Part shown: positions 56,691 through 64,000 of the stretch, piece by piece
Numbering within the stretch: the stretch's first letter is position 1
Layout of the letters: every line of letters starts with the position of its first letter
Origin: Typhlomys cinereus
Taxonomy: Eukaryota; Chordata; Mammalia; Rodentia; Platacanthomyidae
Direction of reading: 5' to 3'
Assembly (NCBI GenBank): GCA_023101885.1
Contig: JALPQD010000026.1
Coordinates: 11,260,889 to 11,324,888 of the forward strand
Length of the DNA stretch: 64,000 nucleotides
Notes under the pieces: generated by a model
Database searches by the model: none
What the model was told of the DNA's origin: nothing
What the model saw: only the letters and a program-made list of their open reading frames with translations
Program-made: the position numbers and the translations under genes

Positions 56691-58394
56691 AATCCATGAC
56701 TTAGGAAGCACATAGTTCTCCATTTTCAATCTCAGAAAGTTCCTCCTTCCCTAAGCCTGTGATTGTTGCAGGCTCAGGCTCAGCTTCACCGGAGGGTCGG
56801 GTTCCGAGGAGTTTAAGATGCTGAATCTTCAGAGCATGACATTCTACATCTCTACTCTGCTGCACTGTAAAATCCTCCAAGAGTGAACAAACTTACAAGC
56901 CTTGGTCCCATGTTACACACTTCAAATCCATGAAGTAAACTGTCGCCCATTTTCAAAGAAGTTTCCCAAGAAAAATTTGACTTTGAGGATCCCAAAACAT
57001 AAACTTACCAGTTTTCCCTTGTCTACATTTCCATGTTCAAAAGCATTTGGTGGCAAATATTCTCCTCAATTGACCTTTGAGATTCATGGCGTTTATCATG
57101 CCACACAAAACCAAGTACACACCATGCTACAAGACTCTGAGTATTCAATTGCAGGGTCCTTCTAAAGACTCAGAGTTTTTTATATGATTTTTAGTAAAAT
57201 ATGAATAGTTCCGAACTTAGAAACTCACGTAACCACTAGGGTTTTGCGGAATAAATTATAGGCCAATACTACGGAAAGGCAAGGCAAATCTGATTGAATT
57301 AAGATAGATGGAGATTTTATTATAGTTTCCTCAGCCACACCAACATCTTATTCAGTCTGTCAGAATTTATAAGTGCAGAATCCTAAGTTGGTTAGGAAAA
57401 TCTGCCCAGCAAGGATTAATTTTGGCACAGCACATCCATCAACTCTGGGGAGGAAATCTCCACGTATATGCTGTCCTTTCTTTCTGAAGAGCACAAGAGG
57501 TGGCCAGCCCTCTGCCAACTTGACACACTTGAGCCACCTTCCTTTCCCATGACATTCAAATGGCTTTCGAGTCCTTCAAGAGGTAACAGACCATATGGGG
57601 GAAATGCGTTTTAAGCCTCTGTTTGAGTTATGTGTCTGGCATCTCATTGACTACAGCAAACACGATTCTAAGGCCAGGTCAGACCAAAAGAGCATGAAAA
57701 AAAATACATTACTAGGACTGTAGTGACAGGCAGGGAAAGACACCTGTGTCCATGTGTGCAACCTATCACAGCTTCCCTCCACCTGAGGAGGAAACATCAG
57801 GCAGTGGAGAAGAAGTATTCCGGGATAATCATTGTCATGCCACCAGAAAGTGGTGAGGATGGGATTTTCTGTGCTTCTAGAATGTGCTCTCAGCTTCTCC
57901 GTGAGCCTTGCCTGTCCTCCATCCTCTCTGACTGAAGCCCATCTCGTCTCCAGGAGAAATGGAGTCTGCTCCACAGGCTGGAGCAGCGACAATGGAAATC
58001 CAACCACAAATGGAGGTTTGGCAGTTCAACAGGGCAGATGCCTGGACTGTCTACTCAGGAATGTCCAGTTCCAGAACCAGCACGTCCTCCAGCTCTTGAT
58101 TTTGTCTTAGTGAGAATTCTTTCTTCTTCTCCCTCACTGTCTACAATGTGTGTGCATGCATGTGTGTTAAGCCCCAGATATGAAGCCAGAGGACTGAAAC
58201 CCAAGATTCTCTGTTCTTGACACGCTGTCTCAAACATCCAAGTTATTCATGGTTTGGCAGCTCCAAAGAAGAGCTATGAGGATTTAAGACTACCTTAATA
58301 AAAATAAATGGGTGGCATTCAAATGGAAAAAGAACCTTCACTTTCAAAGGTTAAGATCTCTCTTTGGTGGCTCTTTTGGACTTAAATAAGCATT
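56691..58394. other. Unique sequence, no gene recognised
   Basis: About 1.7 kb. Open frames up to 118 codons (57651-58007, minus) carry no recognised domain. No dispersed repeat identified. Confidence 0.4.
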
Positions 58395-58705
58395 TCCAGT
58401 GAGTAAAGCCTTTACCTCTGAATCAAAAGGACCTGAGTTCTGATCCCCAGATCCCATATAAAAATGTCAAGTAGATACGGCAGTGGCCTGTAAACCCAGA
58501 CTTAGAAGGCAGAGCTTGGGAAACCCCAGAAAAAGCAATGAGTAGGTAGAGAGAGAAATCCAGGATGACTCTCGATATCACTCTTGGGCCTCCACAGGCA
58601 CGCACCCTCAAGAGACTGTTTGTACACATGTGCCACTCACACACACCACACCACACACCACACACACACACACACATACACACACATGCATACACACACA
58701 TTGTA
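58395..58705 (+). repeat. B2-like SINE with CA-rich tail
   Basis: TCAAAAGGACCTGAGTTCTG, CCCCAGATCCCATATAAAAA, GCTTGGGAAACCCCAGAAAA and CTTGGGCCTCCACAGGC, then a CACAC tail to about 58702. The first bases of the head are eroded. Confidence 0.87.
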
Positions 58706-59662
58706 AGCATGCCATTACACGGTTTTCTTGAGCTGCTAGGAGTCTTTCATGATATGATTCTGCACTTGTTAGTTTTTCATCAATTTCTTACATTTCAAAC
58801 TCTAAATAGGGAAGTTAGGAACCAGAAGGCCAGACAGGGAGCACGCAGAGTGCTAACAGTCAACAGTGATGGGGAACAGCCTAGAGCAGAGGGAAGGAGC
58901 TGGTCGTGGACTTGGAAATCACAGAAGCATGTGGGCTGAGGGTGTTAGACTATGAGCGGGCATCACAGAGGGTAAAGGTTTTAAGACACACCTTACATCT
59001 ACCGCCCAACATCTGTAGTTTAAGGAAGTGAAGGAGAAAGTATAACGAAGTCAGCAGAAATGCACCCAGAGGAACTGAAAAGCTGGAGATGCCAGGTGAA
59101 GCGGAATTATTGGTGGCAGATGCTCTGGACATATGGGAGACTCTGGATCCAGATGACATCTTTGGCCTCTCTCAGACATTGCATCCTTGTCCAGGAGTGT
59201 GGCAGGGAGCCTGACAGCGCTTACAAGTGTCCCACACCAAAGGATGCTGCAGCGTCCCTTTCATCCACTGCCTGTACAGCCAGTCTTATAAATATCGGTG
59301 CTTAAACCAGCCACCCAGCAAGACATACCTCTGTTGAGGGAGACAGCTGAGACCATTGCAAAAGTCTAGGCTGCTCGGAAGGATGCCTAGAAGAAGGCTG
59401 GACTGTAATTCTAATACATCTGGGCAAGTTCAGCTTCTGGGCTTTAGATATCTCTACCATCAGCCAACTAGCTAGATAGTACAGATAGCATAAAATACTT
59501 GTACGTGTACGTGTATATAAGGACTTACGCATCACTGGTTCATTTGAATTATCAGACTTAATGAGATCTGAAATGATCAGTTTCCTGAGTCTCTGGGGAA
59601 TTGGGGTGTCCCATAGAGATCTTTTCCCAGGGGCGAGATGGATGCTCTAAAGATTTCTAGGA
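58706..59662. other. Unique sequence, no gene recognised
   Basis: About 960 bases without named repeat; a TACGTGTACGTGTA motif lies near 59500. Confidence 0.4.
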
Positions 59663-59830
59663 TGTGGACCAGTGAGATGGCTCAGTGCTGAAGGTACCTG
59701 TGTGCACACTTGGTAACCGGAGTTAGATTTCTCAAAGCTCGCGTTAGTGGAGGAGAGAACTTACTTCCCAAAGTTGAGCTCTGACCTCAGGCTTATGCGG
59801 GAAAGTCCTTTACCAACAGAGTCATTTCTC
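59663..59830 (+). repeat. B3-type SINE, diverged
   Basis: GGACCAGTGAGATGGCTCAG head, GGTAACCGGAGTTAGATTTC, then CAAAGTTGAGCTCTGACCTC. The tail is missing. Confidence 0.65.
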
Positions 59831-59841
59831 AAGTTTATATT

Positions 59842-61376
59842 TGTATATCACAGTATGCCTGCATGTTGCTAATAAATTAATGATTAAATGGCTTATAGGG
59901 GGAGAAATGGTTTTACTTTCTCTTACACTGTCCAATTATAGTTCTTAATCCTGGAGAATTCACACCACCACCAGGGGCAGAGGAAGACCACACAATATCT
60001 ATGCATTCACAGGACTGCGGAGAGTAGGACAATCCTTATCTTCCAGACCAGCATGTCTGGCCAAGTATACTAAAGGAGGACAACTTCCTCAAGCAGTTCC
60101 CTCTATCTTATTGATCCGCCCAGGGTCTAGGCCCACCTACCATGGCCTGGGCCTTCCCCATCAATCAAACAGTCTCCTGCAGACTTGCCCAAGGCTCAAC
60201 TTGACTGCCAGTTCTTTATAACTGTGTGTAGAGCTCCAGCCTTCCATTGTTGGCTTGACAAAGCTATCTTTATTTTTTTATTTCCGCTCATACAAACTTA
60301 ATAGATACACTGGTCCCCTCCCTTTCTCCACCTCCCTCCACCTCCCCCCAACCCCCTACTCCCTCCTCCCTTCCCCCCTCCCTCCCCATCCCCCAGTGCC
60401 TCCCCCTCCCCAATCCCCAGAGCATCCTTTAATGAGCATGCCAAACTCTTCTCTGGGTCCTCCTCTCTGATGAGGTGCAAGGAACCAGGGGCATTTCCCA
60501 GAACCCTTTCCTGTGTTCCCCTTAAGCTTAGGAACACTACTGTGACTGTCAGTCCCTAGCCTCCAAGGATCCTAGTGCCTTTAGTTCATGCTAGACTTTG
60601 TGGGGTCAATAATGTGTTGGACATAGCGCAGGTCATGCAAAGTCCTATTATGATTGCTTCGGCCCTAACTTGTATGGAGTATCTTGCATATCATTGCTCC
60701 TCCCATCCTTGTGCTCTTACAATCTTATCAACCCCTCTTCTGCAAATTTCCCTGAGCTTCAGGATGGGGAGAGATTAGGCTGGCCCAGTTCCAGGTGGTT
60801 GATATAGAGTCTCTGATGTTCTGAATTATGGTTTGTTGATTTTTTTTTCGGTTTTGCTGCTCCTGCAATGCCCTTGGATCCATCCTGATGGATATTGGAT
60901 GTCACCCCCTGGCCAGAGATAAAAAGCTGTTAAATTAGAGTCTTGTTATAAGAGTATATTCAAAGGTAGATGGAATAAAAGTAGGAGACCGCAATGAGAG
61001 AGGGGTCAATCACCCATTTGCAAAATGGTTACTTTCTATCTGGCAGCCTATATGCCCTCCCCTTCTGGTAAGATCATAACCCATCAGTTGCAAATGATCA
61101 GGAAGGAAAGTCTGTGAACTTAACCAGATGTCTCATTACTTACTTGCAGTCCTTGATGGAGGCCTATTTTCTCTGCTGTAACATGGTCCCCTCTCTCCTT
61201 GTTTCTGGTGGGGCCCTCCTTCCCCATCCCTCCTGTTTATAATCTTTACAATTACTGTAGGTATTACAGAGATTTGTCTTTGAGTGTCTCTAGGTGGGTT
61301 TGGTACTAGGATCCACCTATTAGGGAGTACATACGGCGCTTAATTTTCCATTTGACAAAGCTATCTAACTATGACA
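59842..61376 (-). mobile_element. 3' LTR of a decayed LTR retrotransposon, split by an L1
   Basis: Without the L1 at 60270-61351, an LTR of roughly 440 bases remains. On the minus strand it starts TGTCATAGTTAGATAGC and ends GTGATATACA. It has a TATA-like TTATAAAGAACTGG and an AATTTATTAGCAACATGCAG polyadenylation region. The sequence at 63360-63566 matches its end and middle, identifying that as the other LTR. Confidence 0.75.
60255..61366 (-). mobile_element. 5'-truncated L1 3' end, longest copy, with 15-bp target duplication
   Basis: TTGACAAAGCTATCT occurs at 60255-60269 and 61352-61366. The 1082 bases between, on the minus strand, start near GCCGTATGTACTCCCTAATA, matching the end of rodent L1 ORF2 (where mouse has a GTATGTACTCACTGATAAG-like word). 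They run through the whole 3' untranslated region, a G-rich tract and TAAGTTTGTATGAGCGGAAA into an A-rich tail. The last 530 bases are nearly identical to 16569-17102. It lies inside an older LTR, which dates it as younger. Confidence 0.94.
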
Positions 61377-61536
61377 CGCTACCCCTTGTCAGTTTGACAG
61401 AACACATTCCTTTCAAACTGTAACCTCTCTATTCCTGTTCCCACACTTAGGATACAAAATACATTCAATTTTAGTAATTCTCAAAATCCAAGATTCAGAG
61501 TTTTCATAGTTCAATTTTAAAATATCAGTCATTAAC

Positions 61537-61835
61537 AGTTCAGTCCCATGGGGCTAGAAAGATGGCCCAGGGGTTAAGTCTTTGCCTCGCAGCAAAAGGA
61601 CCTGAATTCAGATCCCAGATCCCATGTAAAAAAAGGGGCTTGTAACTTCTGCCCCTAGATGATGGGCCTGGGAAACCCCAGAGCAAAGCAATAAGGAGAT
61701 AGAGCAAACCAAGATGAATCCCAAAGTAATCCGTGGGCCTCCACAGCTACACACACTCAAATACCCTCTTCTATATATATCTCCACACAGCATGCACACC
61801 CTTACCTACACATGCATAAAAACAAAGTTCAGATC
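61537..61835 (+). repeat. B2-like SINE inserted in the LTR retrotransposon
   Basis: GGGCTAGAAAGATGGCCCAG head, AGCAAAAGGACCTGAATTCA, GGAAACCCCAGAGCAAAGCA and CGTGGGCCTCCACAG. Flanks AGTTCAGTCCC (left) and AGTTCAGATCC (right) look like an imperfect target duplication. Confidence 0.87.
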
Positions 61836-62047
61836 CAATATTTTAAAAGTTCAAAGTGCCTTTTTTAAAGTCTAAGATCTCTTAACCATAAGGTTCTCTT
61901 AATTATAATCAAGTTAAGTAATTCAGAACAGAATAAACTAAAATGAAAGCTTTAGGACAGAACAAGAAAAATAACAAGTTAAGACTAAAGTCCAGAAAGT
62001 CAGATACCACATACTATATAATTCAATGTCCATCTTCTGTTTCTCAT

Positions 62048-62104
62048 TATGTAGTCTGGGTAACCCAAATATTCTGGGCAACCCAAATATTCTGGGCAAT
62101 CCCA
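62048..62104. repeat. 18-bp tandem repeat, about 2.7 copies
   Basis: CTGGGTAACCCAAATATT, then CTGGGCAACCCAAATATT and CTGGGCAATCCC. The unit contains the palindromic core GGGTAACCC/GGGCAACCC. Confidence 0.9.
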
Positions 62105-62463
62105 GTCTCTCTGTACATCTGAAAGTTGCATGAGCAGCTTTCCTTTGGACCAGGTGCAATCTGCACTTGAAGCCATTCTCAGCAAGCATCTCATGATTCT
62201 AGCATCTCCAGCAATATTCTGGGTTTGCCTCTGTAGCTATAAGTGTCACACTGCCTTTGCTGGAACTCCAATCCTACCACTTGGTGACAAGCTTCAACCG
62301 CTCTTCTTTAGACCCTCAGTCATACGTCAAACCCAGTGTCAGCTAGACAAGTGGTAATGCCAGCAAGGTTTAGACACAGTCTGGCCTGCTGGAACTATAG
62401 CCCTACCAACTTCCACATGCTGATTCCGAGAAACGTTTTACTAGGCAGCCAAAACATTCAAAG

Positions 62464-62840
62464 GGTAGTGTAACGGCCGCTCTTAACTATTGCTGTGAGA
62501 GAACACCCAAAGTTGAACAACTTAAGGGAGAAAAGGAAATTTATTCAGCTTATGGTTCCAGAGGGAAAACAGTCTTTCATGGAGGAGGCAACATAGCTGG
62601 TGGCTGAAGCTGGAGGAGGCTAAGTCACAGCAGACCTCTTCGGGAAGTCTCTCTTTTCCCAGTCTTCTGTTCTGCGGTTCCTTTTATCTGGTCCACTACT
62701 GGGAGGTTCCAATCAGATTTAGGGCTGTTCTTTGTATTGTAAATGTATTGATCCACATAATCTCTTCAGGTGGTTTCAGCTGATCTTAATTAATGCCAGA
62801 TGTGGTCAGGTTGACACCCAGGACTAACTATCATGGGTAG
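62464..62840 (-). mobile_element. MaLR-type solo LTR inserted in the older LTR element
   Basis: GGTAG at 62464-62468 and 62836-62840 forms an exact 5-bp duplication around a 367-bp LTR. On the minus strand it contains TGATAGTTAGTCC near its start, a GATAAAAGGAACC TATA-like region, GAATAAATTTCC as polyadenylation signal and CCGTTACA at its end. Homologous to 53828-54221. Confidence 0.9.
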
Positions 62841-63267
62841 GAAAGCACATCAGTTTAGGCTTGTGTCTTCTAAAGGAATCTGGGTTTTCCAAACACAAAC
62901 TCTCCAGATAGTAATATTCATTTCTTCCATCTTCCCAGTGCAGGCACTAGGTTGCTACTTCAAGAACGCACATTTCCCCAAGACCCACAGCTGCTCGCAG
63001 TCTACCCTTCCTTTCCTCATTCAAAACTTCCAGGCTGCAAACACAACTTCCCTCTACCAAGCAAACCATCCTGTCATCTTTAAATTCACCTTTGTCAAAG
63101 TCCTTGTTCCCTTCATCATAATCTGGCCCAAACCATTCATGACTCTCTCAGTATCGCTGTCTTACAAATGATACCTTGCAATGAGAACTATACTCTGCTA
63201 AGTGGATCTTGCAATCCACAGTCTCAAAGCATCCAGATATCTCCCATCCCCACACCCTGCAGCAGTA

Positions 63268-63322
63268 GCAGCAATAACAACAACAACAACAACAACCACA
63301 AACATTCAAAATAAAAAAAAAA
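63268..63322. repeat. (CAA)n microsatellite and A-rich run
   Basis: About eight AAC/CAA units at 63273-63296, then an A11-12 run near 63311-63322. Confidence 0.93.
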
Positions 63323-63359
63323 AGGTTCCATCAATAACATTCCCCTTCTCTGGTTCCAA

Positions 63360-63566
63360 AGTCTATCACAGTTTGCCTGCATGTTGCCAATAAATTCATG
63401 ACCACACAGCTTATGGGGGGGCAAAGGGTTTTATTCTCTTTTATGATCGTTAGGTTACAGTTCTTAGGGCAGCTTGGCAGGAGAACCCCACAACAGACAA
63501 TCAGACAGTCTTCTGAAAGCCTGCCCAGGGCTCAACTCAGCTACCAGTTCTACCAGATGTGCCCAG
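63360..63566 (-). mobile_element. 5' LTR of the decayed LTR retrotransposon, truncated
   Basis: TATCACAGTTTGCCTGCATG and TGCCAATAAATTCATGACCA match the left LTR (59848-59885), as does GCCCAGGGCTCAACTCAGCT (left LTR near 60185). About 240 bases of the LTR middle and its outer end are missing, so the outer target duplication cannot be checked. Confidence 0.7.
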
Positions 63567-64000
63567 AGCTCAAAAAGGGGAAGGAGAAGATTTAGGAAGG
63601 CATACAAAAGATGTAACGGAAGACCAAATGAAACTTACAGAGATGAAATTAATCATGTCTAACTTTTTAAAAGTGAATATACAATGGAAGGAACTAGAAG
63701 TCATCTAAATTCTGTGGCAAATCAAAAATTCCATTTTACTTGTATGTCAAAGACAATGGTAAAAATGATATGAAATATTCAATGTGTGTCACATATATCA
63801 CTTTCTCCAAGATTTCTGTTAAAGCTGTTAATTATAAATATTTTCACAGCTATGTTTTTCATGCATATACTGTTTTCAATTGAAAAAAATTGTCAGTCGA
63901 AATTCTATATTGAGCTAAATCATCAATTAGAATAAAATGGACAGTCTCAGACAAGGAAAAATGGCCAGATAAAATAATATAGCAAAAAGGATTAAGGAGC
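63567..64000. other. AT-rich unique sequence
   Basis: About 430 bases to the window end with no recognised repeat or gene. Confidence 0.4.

Larger units (their letters stand above)
61377..63359 (-). mobile_element. Internal region of the decayed LTR retrotransposon
   Basis: Sequence between the two LTRs. After removing the SINE and the solo LTR, about 1.3 kb remains with no gag, protease, polymerase or envelope frame, so the element is non-autonomous. Next to the right LTR the minus strand reads TTGGAACCAGAGAAGGGG, which begins with a TGG and sits where a tRNA primer site belongs. Next to the left LTR an ACAAGGGG word is a weak polypurine tract. Confidence 0.6.

Noticed and set aside
16850..60537. 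A short frame (VFLSLRGTQERVLGN-like) shared by the three L1 3' ends
   Set aside because: It reflects nucleotide identity of the L1 3' untranslated region. The differences between copies change amino acids freely, so there is no sign of protein selection.

Overview
This window looks like non-coding nuclear DNA from a muroid rodent. Dispersed repeats are the evidence. They include a B1 SINE with its internal duplication, B2/B3-type SINEs, B4/RSINE1-type composites, an ID-like fragment, MaLR-type solo LTRs with 5-bp target duplications, L1 3' ends with a G-rich tract, MIR and old L1M pieces, and many CA, TC, CTAT and GGAA microsatellites. The most frequent SINE is a B2-headed element with a body (GGACCTGAGTT, then CCCAGATCCCA, then GGCCTCCACA and a CA tail) that I do not know from Mus or Rattus B2. 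That suggests a muroid outside the mouse/rat clade; I cannot name the species.

I found no protein-coding gene, exon, tRNA or rRNA that I can defend. The longest open frames (about 320 and 337 codons) lie in stop-free minisatellites. Real coding homology is limited to a decayed antisense L1 ORF2 fragment near 45.6-46.3 kb. The window is therefore intergenic or intronic.

Layout. 0-9 kb: unique sequence broken by a GGAA tract, SINEs and long CA-rich arrays. 9-18 kb: mostly unique, with MIR, B4, a B2-like SINE and a young 5'-truncated L1 (16.55-17.12 kb). 18.5-20.2 kb: an ERV-type LTR, an old L1 end and a CTAT/CTGT array. 20-25.3 kb: unique blocks, two more SINEs and two MaLR-type LTRs. 25.3-29.4 kb: the longest block in which I recognise almost no repeats. 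29.4-35.6 kb: old L1 and LTR fragments, plus a 19-bp tandem repeat that rebuilds a nuclear-receptor DR1 motif in every unit.

35.6-38.2 kb: a low-complexity cluster made of a 21-bp quadruplex-prone minisatellite, a polypyrimidine tract and a TG-rich array. 40-46.3 kb: dense repeats, including a near-identical inverted SINE pair and a second young L1. 48.4-48.9 kb: a 16-bp minisatellite with a 96-bp higher-order period. 49-59.8 kb: unique sequence with scattered SINEs and a solo LTR carrying an exact target duplication. 59.8-63.6 kb: a decayed non-autonomous LTR retrotransposon on the minus strand, invaded in turn by an L1, a SINE and a solo LTR. The rest is AT-rich unique sequence.

No genes work together here. 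The content is a record of transposition and tandem-repeat growth, with a few candidate regulatory stretches. Repeat names come from remembered family features and comparison between copies inside the window, not from a database search.
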